The notes beneath the pieces were generated by a model that was not told where the DNA came from, ran no database searches, and was given only the letters and a program-made list of their open reading frames with translations. A DNA stretch of 64,000 nucleotides. Origin: Petrosia ficiformis. Its lineage: Eukaryota; Porifera; Demospongiae; Haplosclerida; Petrosiidae. Shown piece after piece: positions 1 to 11,314 of this stretch; positions within the stretch are counted from its first letter, which is position 1; each line of letters begins with the position of its first letter. Position numbers and translations under genes: made by a program. Where the stretch lies: NCBI GenBank assembly GCA_947044365.1, contig OX345645.1, forward strand, positions 625,356 to 689,355, given 5' to 3'.

Positions 1-300
1 ACTATTAATATAAGTGTATAATACTGTTGCTATTAGTAGAACTATAATTATTATGATAATACTTGTTACTATTAATAGAAATTTATAATACTGTTACTAT
101 TAATAGAACTATATGATAGTACTTGTTACTATTAATATAACTGTATGACAATACTTGTTACTATTAATAGAACTATATGATAGTACTTGTTACTATTAAT
201 AGAACTGTATAATACTGTTGCTATTAATAGAACTATATGATAGTACTTAATGGAACTGTATAATACTGTTACTATTAATAGAACTATTATGTTACTATTA
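1..300. repeat. Tandem repeat in an EFL1 intron
   Basis: Imperfect AT-rich tandem array with a unit of about 30-35 bp built on TACTATTAATAGAACTATA and GATAGTACTTGT. It lies upstream of the first visible EFL1 exon, so it is probably intronic. Open frames in it reflect the repeat. Confidence 0.8.
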
Positions 301-406
301 TTAGATTTGTAGAGGATAGTGTAATACACAAGTTCAAATTATTATGCTATTATCAGAATTATGTTACATCTAACGTTACTATATTTGAACTTCTGTTTTT
401 ATTTAG

Positions 407-3400
407 AGACAAACAGAAAATTGAAAAGATAACTCGTACCTTAGGTCTCAAGATATCGCTACGAGATCTTTCCAATGCAGATCGTAATGTACATTTGTTT
501 GCAATCTGCAGTCAATGGCTTCCATTAGCTGATGCAGTACTAGATATGGTAACATCTCATCTACCAAGTCCTTTGGAATTATCAAAAAAACGTGTTGAGA
601 AACTCATGTGTAATAACGAAAAGGCTTTTAAGTCGTTTCCTCTAGAAACTCAGAAGTTACGAGAAGGTGAGTCTGTTTGTCACATCTACATATCTCTCCA
701 TATGTAATTATGATTATCCATATAGATTTTCTTTCTTGTCAAAGTGGTTCGGAATCCCCTACAATTCTTTTCATATCCAAAATGTTTCATGTTGATCCAT
801 CAGCACTTCCACAAAATAAAGGACGGTAAGTTTAAGCCACACCCATAAACCACACCCACTTGATTAACACAACAGGTCTCTAACACAGGAGGAACTGTTA
901 TCAATGAGAGAAGCTGTAAAAGAAAAGGTTCTGGCTAAATTTCCTGAAGGGTCTCAGACAACTGAGAAATTAGATTCAGAAGGTTCGTTATTTAGTTATA
1001 ACTTGTATATAGATATGAATACCCTCAATAAAGGACATCACTTACTGTGTGGTCTCTCTTTTATATAATGCATGATTTCATGATCTCAATACTGTGGATC
1101 AGGTTCCAATTTCCGAAGGGTCACATGATCACACTCATCACAGTACTGTGGATCAAGTTCCAATTCTGAAGGGTCACATGATCACTGTACTGTGGATCAG
1201 GTTCCAATTTCCGAAGGGTCACATGATCACAGTACTGTGGATCAAGTTCCAATTTCTGAAGGGTCACATGTTCAATTTTCACAGTTTATTAATATTTCTT
1301 TCAATTTCAGATGATTCTTCAATTGCTGAGGCCTCACCTACCATTGACTGTACCCCTATGTTTCTAGCATTTGCTCGTGTGTTTAGTGGTACCATTCACA
1401 AGAATCAAGACCTATATGTACTTCACCCTCGTTACGATCCCAGTGAACTAAAAGAAACATTTCCCTCTTGTGAAAACCCGCTGCATACATCAAAATTCAA
1501 GATACAAGATCTCTACTTGTTAATGGGAAGAGAGGTCCTTGAGGTGGAGTCCGTTGCCGCGGGTAACATATTGGGTATTGGAGGACTTGGTGAGTTAGTT
1601 TTTAAATCTGCTACTTTATCAAGTACTTTAGCTTGTCCTGCTTTCCGTTCAATGCATTTTGCCGCTTCGCCAATAGTTCATGTAGCTATTGAACCAATGC
1701 ATCCTGTTGATATGCCTCAACTAGTAAAAGGAATGAAATTACTCAACCAGGCTGACCCCTGTGTAGAGATTACAGTACAGGAAACAGGTGAGCATATTCT
1801 CTCAACTGCTGGAGAAGTCCATTTGCAACGTTGCATTGATGACCTGAGAGATCATTTTGCTCGTGTCCAATTGAATGTGTCTTCGCCCATTGTACCATTC
1901 CGAGAGACGATTGTCCCCCTGCCAAAGATAGACATGGTTAACGAAGCTATCTCAAGTGAGAATGAAATTAAACGAGTTACAAATCCATTGCTAGGAGATG
2001 AAATTGATATCACAGAAAACATGGTAACCATTTCGACACCAAATAAATCTTGCTCTTTAAAAATACAAGCCACACCTCTTCAAGAAGAAGTGATAAAGAT
2101 TCTTGAAGAAAACGAGCAGCTTTTGAAATCTCTAATGATAATGCATGGGAGAGATAGAATACAACTGAACGATGAAGTGACATCTCAAATGCTAGAGCTA
2201 AAAGCTAAGATGGAAGCATGTTTTGCAACAGCTGGTAAAGAATGGGTGGGTGTGGTAAATAAGATAATGGCTTTTGGTCCTCGTCACACTGGTCCAAATA
2301 TCCTCGTTAATGGAATCAATGACTATTCTCGACCTTCGATATGGGTAGAGTTAGATCTGCTCCCAAAAGACCAAATACACGAGCTACGAGATTACGATAA
2401 TAGTATCGTTAGTGGATTTCAGTTAGCTTCGTTATCAGGTCCCCTTTGTGAAGAGCCTTTGCATGGAGTCTGTTTCACTATAGTGGAATGGAATATGAAG
2501 GGAACCGTTAGTAATAATGGAAAGAAGATCGAGAAACTGCCAGAAAATTTTGATGAAGGAGAGCAAGTAAATACAGAAAATACGAAGGTATTTCATATTA
2601 AAGTTGAAGAAGATAGTGATAGTGATGAAGTGAAATTGAAAGAGGAGGCATATCTTAAGGCTGATGCTTATGGACCATTTTCTGGGCAGCTGATGTCTAC
2701 AATGAAGGAAGGTTGTAGAAAAGCATTCTTACTTCAACCAGCTCGTTTGATGGCTGCTATGTACAGCTGTGACATACAGGTAATACCTGTTTGTTTCTTC
2801 TACATTATTTTTATACCTAGTTTTTTTTCTTCCTAAGGCTACAGCTAGTGTCCTTGGTCAGGTATATGCTGTGATTGGTCGACGAGGTGGGCGTGTCATT
2901 TGTGATGAAATGGTAGAAGGATCGGAAGTGTTTTTGATCAAAGCATTGATACCTGTAGCTGAGTCTTTTGGGTTTGCCAAAGAGATTAGGACAAGAACTA
3001 GTGGACTTGCTAATCCACAACTCATATTTTCTCATTGGGAGGTAAACAATGATTTAATTATATATGTATATGACTGGACTAGATTATGCAATAACTATAT
3101 AGAACTAACTAAAATGGAAATTAGCCAAAAATAGGCACTTTAACTGAAACTACAACCCTTTTAGTGAGGCATTAGATAGCCTATAATAAAAGTTGTTATA
3201 ATGTTATAATTGTTATATTTATTCCTTACAGATAATACAGTCTGATCCCTTCTGGGTTCCATCAACAGAGGAAGAGCTGCTTCACTATGGAGAAAAGGCA
3301 GACAGTGATAGTTTAGCTCGAAGATATATTAATGATGTAAGGAGACGAAAGGGATTATCCGTGGAAGAGAAACTAGTCGAACATGCTGAGAAACAGAGAA

Positions 3401-3420
3401 CACTAAAGAAAAACAAATAG
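407..3420 (+). CDS. EFL1: EFL1, elongation factor-like GTPase 1 (3' part)
   Basis: EFL1 is a cytoplasmic EF-2-like GTPase that works with SBDS to release eIF6 from pre-60S ribosomal subunits. Exons read as 407-666, 726-825, 876-982, 1311-2779, 2838-3041 and 3232-3420 (stop TAG); all junctions keep frame. About 775 codons are visible and align by recall to the post-G-domain part of animal EFL1 (about 1120 aa). Landmarks are [13 protein letters not shown] and [69 protein letters not shown], and the C-terminal [14 protein letters not shown] and FWVPSTEEE. The GTP-binding domain must lie left of the window. Exon 2 was placed at 726 because the alternative acceptor at 745 breaks frame. The long exon 1311-2779 carries domains II-V. 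The next gene is in the same direction. Confidence 0.95.
1088..1270 (+). repeat. Short minisatellite in EFL1 intron
   Basis: About four copies of a ~41-bp unit (TACTGTGGATCAGGTTCC... GAAGGGTCACATGATCA) directly upstream of the large EFL1 exon. It creates a false in-frame N-terminal extension of that exon; the acceptor at 1309-1310 excludes it. Confidence 0.8.
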
Positions 3421-3429
3421 TCTTTTTGT

Positions 3430-3850
3430 TGTTATTTATTCACAGGCGTAATACATGAAATGTGATTGTTGTTGCCATGGTATTATTTTTTATTGCTTTC
3501 ATTGTTTGTAAACACTATTTATTGTAATCATAAAAGTTGTAAACATTGAGATCATAAAAGTTCTGTAGTTAGGTAAACAAGTATGAAAGTTTTGTAAACA
3601 ATGCATTATTTACAAGTATTGTTTTGCTATAGACAATACTTGGTTTGTAAACATTACTGTTACTTTGTAAACAATTAATACAATGTTTGTAAACAAGGCA
3701 TTGTTTCAATATAAATATATTTGTAAACATTTGCATTGTTTACATGTATTCAGTACAGTGTTTATACACAATGTAATGTCTGTTGAACAATAAAATTGTT
3801 TACAATAATAAAGTTTGTATATAAAATTGTATTTATAAACAAAACCTCAA
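3430..3850. promoter_or_regulatory. Cluster of TGTAAACA motifs between EFL1 and the CHPF-like gene
   Basis: This AT-rich spacer has about ten copies of (T)GTAAACA or its complement TGTTTAC, for example near 3506, 3538, 3571, 3592, 3645, 3666, 3687, 3720, 3736 and 3798. The string matches the core forkhead (FOX) site. In RNA it would read UGUAAACA, which resembles but does not match a Pumilio site. It is either EFL1 3'UTR sequence (AATAAA strings follow near 3787 and 3812) or promoter of the downstream gene. Function is inferred only. Confidence 0.5.
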
Positions 3851-3955
3851 ACATAGTACTATTACGTAATAGTACATGGACAATACAAATACAAAATTAT
3901 GTTTAATTAAAAGCTGTAAGAAAATTGGCTCAGTACCACTTCAGGGCTGGTAGCA

Positions 3956-6559
3956 ATGAGTGTTGCCAGTGTTTATCTGTTTGGAGCTGCTTTAGGACTC
4001 TCTCTTTCATTCTTTCTCCTCCCTCTATCTAAACTTCAGAATGATACTGAAAAATTATTAACCATTGATCCAGATAGTATCATTACTGATCTTAAAATAA
4101 GAGATGTTGTCATGGTAACAGTGATCTTGCAAACTGGAAATGATGAAGAGATGGATGAAAAGATATCGCTAACAAAACAAACTTGGGCTAGAGAAATACA
4201 AGAAAAGATTGAGTTTTATATTTATGGTAATAGTAAAGAACACAGTGATGTAAACAATCAGATAGTATCTCTACCCGGATTATTTTCACCTTTATCGATC
4301 AGATTACAAGTAGTGCAAAACTTATGTGCTACTCATATTAACGCAAGCCAATGGTTTGTGATGATTTCAAGTGATGTTTATGTACAAATGGAGATACTAA
4401 AGTATGTAGTGGAGCCGTTTGATCCTGAAAACCTTGCTTACCTCTCAGAGAGTTCCCAAGTGAATGATGAACAAGGGTTGTGTGGTGATGGTCGTGTCGA
4501 GATTATGAGTCATGAGTTGCTGGCTGCTACTTGTGCAGTATTCACTGCTTGTAATATTAGTGAACAAAATGTGAATATCAAATGTTTGAAAACAAGACTA
4601 AATGGAATTTGCTCTGTTACACCACCAATGCATGTATGCATGTATGTATGTATATATGTATGTACGTACATATGTATGTAACTGTGTATGTATGATGTAT
4701 GTCTTTATGTATAAGTATGTATGTACATATTAGTGACTATGTATGCATGCATGTACATGTGTATGTATGTATGTATGCTGTATATATTTATGTATGTATG
4801 CACGTATGTATGTATTATATGTATGTATGTATGTGCGTAGTATATATTATATTATATGTATGCATGTATGTATGTATGTATGTATGTATGTATGTATGTA
4901 TGTATGTATATATGTATGTATGTATGTATGTGTGCACTATGTAGGTAAGTACATTCGTACGTAATACTACGTATGTAACATGTATGAATGTATGGATGGA
5001 TGTATGTATTTATGTATGTATGTATGTATGTATGTATGTATGTAGGTATGTATATGGGTATGTATTATAATTATGTTTGTATGTATGCATATGCGTATGT
5101 ATTATATGTATGCATGTATGTATGTATGTATGTATGTTGTGTGTACATGTATGTATATTCATTATAGCACTGTATTTCTCCTCAGCTATCAAAAAACCCT
5201 TTTTGCAAGTTACCAGACTCTATGACAAAAGGACCAATATCTCTCCAGCCATCTGTCCTCTCTCTTCTATCGTGTCCCTTCATTCATCCAGTGAACACAC
5301 CTCAAGTACTACACAATATACATAGCCTCTTAACAGCTGGTAAACTCAACACCACTCGTAAAAAATTAGAGAAAATCCAACAAGAAATGGACCTAATGAA
5401 ATACCTATTGGAAGATATTGCTACCACTCATCCTTTACAATTATCTCAAGAGCGAGAAAGATTTAAAATATGGGAACTATATGATCGTACAACAATCATG
5501 TCTCTTACGCAAGAGAATCCTGTTGAGGTAGAAAATACCAAGTGGGAAAACCAATTTGATTGGTTAGTTCACAAAGTCATGAATTTAATTAACAAGGCAG
5601 ATGGTATGGCATACAATTTAAGAAAGGTACATAGTTGCTATTGGAGATGGGAAAATGAAGGGTTGAAATTTATTATAAATTTAGAGATACAAACATACAA
5701 CAATGGAAAAGAACTCGGAAGATCTAAATATTTCCAGGCCCTCTTAGAGAGACCAGTATTTTTATTAGGAAAGGAATCACTGCATACAACAGACAAGAAG
5801 CTGACTATTGTTGTCATAGCCTCAGAATTATATTCCAATGAGCTACAAAGTTTCTTAAATTTAATTAAGAAGCTCAACACAAGGGTTCTACTCCCTCTCA
5901 CAATCCTTGTCATAAGAATGGGTCACAAGGATACTAACTCTCTTACAGAGATAGATAAAATACTCATAAAGTTCACTAATATATTTGACATATTACTTGT
6001 ATCGACACCACAATGGCTGTGTCGAGAGCATGGCGTATCAATAGCTCTACAACAAGTACACCCATCAGACATGCTATTTTTAGCTGACTTAGATCTCCAA
6101 TTTGACCACATCTTTCTAACAAGATGTTCTCTTTATCCTCAAATCGGCAAACAAGTATATTTTCCTTATCCTTTGGTGGAGTATGGAGAAAATGTTCGCT
6201 CCTTCATATCACAGTTACCTTCATTACCGGCAAATCATTACAATGCATACTGGATTTATACAAGTGGACTGATGTGTATATATGCAGCTGACCTCATATC
6301 AGCTGTTTTACAAGATGACAATGGAATACCACAAGAGGTCCATACACAGACCATAGGAGGAAACCTTGTCCAAAAGGGGTACAGAGTCTTAAGAGGTCCT
6401 GACGATAATTTGTGGTGGATTCCAAGAGACAAAGAATGTGGACATGTTTTAGTTGGTGAACCGTGTGAAAATGAAGTAGTGGAGAAGGAGAATAAGGAAA
6501 ATGAAGAGTTAGCGAGTGTACACCTCTCTTATCATCTATTACAACAAATGATTAATTAA
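3956..6559 (+). CDS. Chondroitin synthase family glycosyltransferase (CHPF-like)
   Basis: Two exons, 3956-4633 and 5186-6559 (phase 0), give about 683 aa. Residues ~4-24 are a hydrophobic signal anchor, consistent with a type II Golgi protein. The N-terminal half resembles the fringe-like GT31 domain of CHSY/CHPF proteins: ISLTKQTWAREIQEKIEFYI and QWFVMISSDVYVQ, where active synthases have DDD before VY. The C-terminal half resembles the CHGN/GT7 domain: RPVFLLGKES, LFLADLDLQF (DxD-like DLD), GKQVYFPYPL, YWIYTSGLMCIYAADL. The GT7 WGxEDxD segment is replaced by a sequence around EVHTQTIGGNLVQKGYRVLRG, cut here after IGG: EVHTQTIGG then NLVQKGYR. Known family members polymerise or support polymerisation of chondroitin with a partner subunit. 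Degenerate motifs suggest a CHPF-type non-catalytic or divergent subunit. Its 3' end converges on the phosphatase gene. Confidence 0.82.
4634..5165 (+). repeat. (TATG)n-rich intron of the CHPF-like gene
   Basis: The single intron is almost wholly an imperfect TATG/TGTA tetranucleotide array with scattered GCATG and TACGTA variants. The donor GTATGC at 4634 is itself made by the repeat. ORFs of Met/Tyr/Val/Cys on + and His/Thr/Tyr/Ile on - are repeat artefacts. Confidence 0.9.
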
Positions 6560-6620
6560 ATAGACTTTGAAATGTTTAAAATAATATGATACATGACAAA
6601 AATGTAGGCATACTACTTAC

Positions 6621-6636
6621 AATAAAAAATTTTATT
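6621..6636. terminator. Back-to-back poly(A) signals shared by convergent genes
   Basis: The string AATAAAAAATTTTATT gives AATAAA on + at 6621-6626, 62 bp after the CHPF-like stop, and AATAAA on - at 6631-6636, 38 bp after the distal phosphatase stop. The two stop codons are about 115 bp apart. Use as signals is inferred from sequence and position. Confidence 0.6.
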
Positions 6637-6673
6637 CACAAAATACTAAAATTAGCCACATAGCAAATCTAAA

Positions 6674-8263
6674 TCAACTCTTTTTATTTTTAATCTTCAA
6701 TTCCTTTTCTAGCTCGAGAAGATTTTGCACGAAACGAACATTTGGAGATGCCTGGAGTCGATGATCACGTACTTGTTTAGCTGCATTTTTTAATGTCATC
6801 TTTTGACTGAATAAAATAAGACATATATATAGCAGTTTAATTACACCAACTTTATAATTTACAGTAAAAATCTCATTCCCAAACTATTAAAATTGGGTAT
6901 GAGTCCATGTCAGTACTAAATCAAGTTTCCTTTTTTTTATTTTTAATCTTTAATTCCTTTTCTAGCTCGAGAAGATTTTGAATGAAACGAACATTTGGAA
7001 ATGCTTGTATTCGATGACTGTGTACTTGTCTAGCTCCATCTTTTAATGTCATCTTATGACTGAATTTAAAATAGAATAAGAGGAGACCCCTGTAATTAGT
7101 ATATCAACAAGAAACTTTTTAAATAATATATCAAGACAAAACCCCTGTAGTTAGTATATCAAGAGGAGACCCCCTGTAGTTAGTATATCAAGAGGAGAGC
7201 CCTGTAATTAAGACATGTGTATTATAATTCCCAAATGGATACACTACATTAGTTTATAATAATTATAGATATTAAAAACATCAATATGTAGTACGTATAT
7301 AATGTGGACTTAATAACATTATAAATAGTTAGCAAGTAATTTGCAAGTTTGTGTATATGTAGTAGACAAAGGTGTGTAACAGATGTGTGTATGTTTACTT
7401 GTTGAAGGTCAATTACTGTTAAATCATCTACTCTATATGATTTTTATACTGTCACATAGAAGTTGGACCTCCATAGAATGTGGACTGCCCTTCGAAAACA
7501 TTAGAGCTTTTTGTTTACATTTTATCCCTAAGAGCCTATGGTTCAAAATAATTTGAAGTATTTGGAGCAGGGAGTCCCAAGTATTTGGACCAAGGGGGTC
7601 CAATTTTAGAGGGGGTCCAATTTCATCATGACACTACCATGACAAATATTGATATTTTGCATAATTATACACCTCATCAATTTTCAATGTGCTTACCATT
7701 TCATTAAGTATGCTATTGTAACAGTCACTGATCGACTAACACCAGCCATGCAGTGTACCAACACTCCAGCATTATTCTCGTGTGCTGTGTCCATAAACTC
7801 GCTCACTTCTGAAAAATGTTGCGACAGATCGTATTCCTCGATATCTTCAGCATATATCATAAGACACTGGATACCATCTCCATAAAAGTCCTCACCTGTT
7901 TGACAGTGTCTTGCAGCCATGTTGACTACATATGTGATTCCTTTCTGTTGTAAAATTGCTACATCTTGAGCATGAAAGGCATTACCGATATATATTCTGA
8001 AACCTTTAGAGTTGGAAAATACCTCATTTGGTTCCTGTGGGTAATGCAGAACAAATGAATGACTGCGACAGAAACATGGATATATATACATATATATTAT
8101 AATATTTATATATATATATATACTGCACCTTATCTTTTAGTGCTGTACGCCATTGATCATCAGTTAAATTATCTGGAAACAGTTGTCTACGAATCTGGTG
8201 TAGTACTTCGTAGTCATCTGTTACATCATCGTCATCTCCTTGACTAGACTGTTTTGCACCCAT
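6674..8263 (-). CDS. Atypical dual-specificity phosphatase with duplicated last exon
   Basis: Exons on the minus strand are 8129-8263 (MGAKQSSQG... LKDK), 7697-8034 (catalytic core), then either 6921-7059 or 6674-6806 as terminal exon. The core has AEDIEEYDLSQHF, with the likely general acid Asp, and the P-loop HCMAGVSRS, with catalytic Cys and Arg intact, so the enzyme should be active. Both terminal exons encode the usual end of the fold (KMTLK..A..V..HR.QA.PNVRF.QNLLELEKELK) and both join in frame (TG|T). Products are ~203 or ~201 aa. Gly2 with Ser6 fits an N-myristoylation signal. Family members dephosphorylate phospho-Tyr/Thr on kinases such as MAPKs; the substrate is unknown here. It is convergent with the CHPF-like gene. 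Confidence 0.88.
7075..7215. repeat. Short direct repeats in phosphatase intron
   Basis: Four imperfect copies of AGGAGACCCC(C)TGTAGTTAGTATATCA. The rest of the intron, 7216-7690, is AT-rich with no recognisable coding; a small GGGGGTCCAATTT duplication occurs near 7590-7625. Confidence 0.7.
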
Positions 8264-8434
8264 AGTGCTTATTGTTGCACTTATGAATATTAATTAATTA
8301 ATTAATTAATTAATTAATTTAATTGAATAAGGGGAGTGGCTAAAAGCTAATTAAAAACACTGAATATTGTATGATGAACTGATAGGAGTACACACACATA
8401 CATATATAATGTATATAACAGGAAAGTTTCAGTG
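8264..8434. other. Gap between phosphatase and IDH3A, with an (ATTA)n run
   Basis: This 171-bp spacer separates the phosphatase start from the IDH3A stop, both on the minus strand. It has an ATTA/TTAA tetranucleotide run at about 8285-8325. It must hold the phosphatase promoter and the IDH3A 3'UTR. Confidence 0.6.
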
Positions 8435-11253
8435 CTATTGAATGTTACGAATGATCTCGTCTGCATATTCTGAACATTTAGCTGAGCCACCTAGATCTCC
8501 AGTAATGACCTTCTGTTCGCTGATTGTCTGAAAAACAGCATCCTCGATTTTCTGTGCATGATCGTTTAATTCAATATGTCTAAGCATCATGACACCACTC
8601 AGTAACAAAGCCGTAGGATTTGCTTTATCAAGACCTGCTATATCTGGAGCTGTTCCATGCACCTATGGATTAGGTGAATGTATTGAGAGTTTGAGACACA
8701 AAGAGAGACATATTGAGTCTTACTGCTTCAAACAATGCTACCCCATCATTGCCAATATTTCCACTTGGAGTGAGACCTAATCCACCAACAAGTCCAGCAC
8801 ATAGATCACTCAAAATATCACCATATAGATTTGGCATGACAAGCAAGTCAAACTGACTCGGATCTTGTACTAGCTGGAGATATGGAAAAAAGTTAATTTG
8901 AATGAATGAGTGGACAGAGAAGTGTTGAATGTCTGATTTAGTTTAGTAAAACCGCTTTTAGTAAGGCTAACTAAATGCGGTCATTATTGTCATACTAAAA
9001 ACTATTGTCATACTATAACTATAACTAAATGCGGTCATTACTGTCATACTAAAAACTACTGTCATACTATAACTACAACTAAATGCGGTCATTACTGTCA
9101 TACTAAAAACTACTGTCATACTATAACTATAACTAAATGTGGTCATTGCTGTCATACTAAAAACTATTGTCATACTATAACTATAACTAAATGCGGTCAT
9201 TACTGTCATACTAAAAACTACTGTCATACTATAACTATAACTAAATGTGGTCATTACTGTCATACTAAAAACTACTGTCATACTATAACTATAACTAAAT
9301 GTGGTCATTGCTGTCATACTAAAAACTACTGTCATACTATAACTATAACTAAATGTGGTCATTGCTGTCATACTAAAAACTGCTGTCATACTATAACTAT
9401 AACTAAATGTGGTCATTGCTGTCATACTAAAAACTACTGTCATACTATAACTATAACTAAATGTGGTCATTACTGTCATACTAAAAACTACTGTCATACT
9501 ATAACTATAACTAAATGCGGTCATTATTGTCATACTAAAAACTACTGTCATACTATAACTATAACTAAATGTGGTCATTACTGTCATACTAAAAACTACT
9601 GTCATACTATAACTATAACTAAATGTGGTCATTATTGTCATACTATAACTAAATGCGGTCATTATTGTCATACTAAAAACTACTGTCATACTATAACTAT
9701 AACTAAATGTGGTCATTGCTGTCATACTAAAAACTACTGTCATACTATAACTATAACTAAATGTGGTCATTATTGTCATACTATAACTAAATGTGGTCAT
9801 TATTGTCATACTATAACTAAATGCACTCATTATTGTCACACTAAAAACTACTCTAGCTGTTGAAATATACAAGTACTAATATATATATATTATATATTGG
9901 GGCAACTATATTAATAATATATTACCACACTTTCCCAGTAATAATGAATAGTCACTCCAACTGAACTACTTACCAGTAAACAAACTTTGTCCAAGTACAT
10001 GTCATCATACTCAATATCTTTATAGCGTTCAGCAACTGTATTACAACAGCTTAAAAACAATCCATCAGTTCTCCTCCTAAAGTGTTAGCAAATAATTGTA
10101 CTAGAATAAGAATATTTTTGTACTTGCATTATATTTGCTTTATGTACTGCAGTCACTTTCTTTCTACCAAACATATGAGCATAATGGAATGCATACTCAG
10201 CTACACGCATACAGGCCTCTTTTGTAATGAGCTTCACACTCTGTACAACACCATCTACTACCTGAAAATGAGAATAATAAAGAATATTGGTTGATGGCAA
10301 ATGGATGTAGCAAGAGAAAGCAGAGAGAGTACCTCATGTTCTATTCCACTATACTCTCCTTCCGTATTCTCTCTGATTGTAATGAGGTCAACATCATCGT
10401 AAGGTGTTTTGTATCCTTTAATAGATCTACACGGTCGTACATTAGCATACAGATTGAACACTCTGGAAAATAAAGACCATGCAATGTTGCTGGACAAATC
10501 AACTGAACATGATACCTTCTCAATGTAAGATTAAGTGATACAGAACCTTTTCCGATTTGAGTTTCAAGTGGGCCTTAAGTACCAAAGAGGTTTGAATTTA
10601 TATCAGTGATTTCAGTATTATAATACCTTTCAGTCCCACTTTGTTTCTTCTCATTGATTCAATTACTTCTTCAGGGACTGTAGTACGTCCATCGTCAGTT
10701 TTGACTGGTTTGACACTTACTGGTTCCCAAGCAACAGGTACCTGGAGTTCATAGATACAATTACACCACAGATGTTAATTAATAAGATGAGCGTGTAATC
10801 ATAGCTCATACATTAAATCATACAATCTAGGCAGTTTAGCTTATGAAGGCGAGGTGCAGTTTTCTATTTATAGTAACAAATGGTTTCTATTAATAGTAAT
10901 GAATGGTTATATGAAGGAACTGCCCTGAACTACGTGTGTGTACATACGTACATGTATATACATCTCACAGAGGAAGAGATTAGACTGCCTTTTTCTGTTT
11001 CAGTAGAGTATTTTAGGTGGTATATAATATATACATTTACCTCTGCAGCACTGAATATCTTCCTCACAGCATTTGCAATTTCCGGTCCAATTCCATCACC
11101 TTCAATTAATGTTAATTTCTTCACCTGTTTTGGAATTTTTAAAATCTTTTAATATATAAAATATCAATCCAGTGATACCTCTGTACTCTTCCATCTTGAT
11201 CTTTCTCTTCTTATCAAATGCCTGTGGATCAAACTTCTCCCAAGACCAAACAT
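8435..11253 (-). CDS. IDH3A: IDH3A, mitochondrial NAD-dependent isocitrate dehydrogenase alpha subunit
   Basis: The NAD-IDH catalytic subunit oxidises isocitrate to 2-oxoglutarate in the TCA cycle. Nine exons in minus-strand order are 11179-11253, 11041-11124, 10627-10741, 10516-10573, 10333-10462, 10128-10261, 9974-10076, 8724-8873 and 8435-8662. They total 1077 nt, 358 aa. Exon 1 encodes an Arg-rich, acid-free start ([20 protein letters not shown]) typical of a matrix-targeting presequence. Family motifs include [65 protein letters not shown] and HGTAPDIAG, with substrate-binding Arg and metal-binding Asp present. Intron 6 (10077-10127, 51 nt) has a GC donor (AT|GCAAGT), required to read HKANIM-RRTDG. 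The intron between exons 7 and 8 holds a 54-bp minisatellite. Start codon is 61 bp from that of SFR1. Confidence 0.97.
8968..9850. repeat. 54-bp minisatellite in an IDH3A intron
   Basis: About 15 full and several shortened copies of a unit reading, in pieces, AACTAAATGYGGTCATTRCT, GTCATACTAAAAACTACTGT and CATACTATAACTAT. Fifty-four is divisible by three, so the minus strand stays open for about 300 codons (Ser/Tyr/Met/Thr repeats). The unit resembles part of a dispersed element (28445-28495). I do not call it a gene. Confidence 0.92.
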
Positions 11254-11314
11254 TTTACAGCTGGGCAAGTTGGATGTGGCTCAGCAAGCCACACCCACCC
11301 ACGTGGAATAGAAA
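11254..11314. promoter_or_regulatory. Bidirectional promoter gap, IDH3A / SFR1
   Basis: Only 61 bp separate the two start codons. The gap holds GCCACACCCACCC at 11288-11300 and an overlapping E-box CACGTG at 11300-11305, plus ATGTGGC near 11274. There is no TATA box. Promoter function is inferred from position. Confidence 0.65.

Noticed and set aside
1094..1310. In-frame N-terminal extension of the large EFL1 exon ([13 protein letters not shown]...)
   Set aside because: It is a 41-bp tandem repeat. The acceptor TTTCAATTTCAG at 1310 and phase with the previous exon place the true exon start at 1311.
8967..9872. 301-codon minus-strand ORF of Ser/Tyr/Met/Thr repeats
   Set aside because: The 54-bp minisatellite is divisible by three and happens to lack stops; it lies wholly within an IDH3A intron with good splice sites on both sides.
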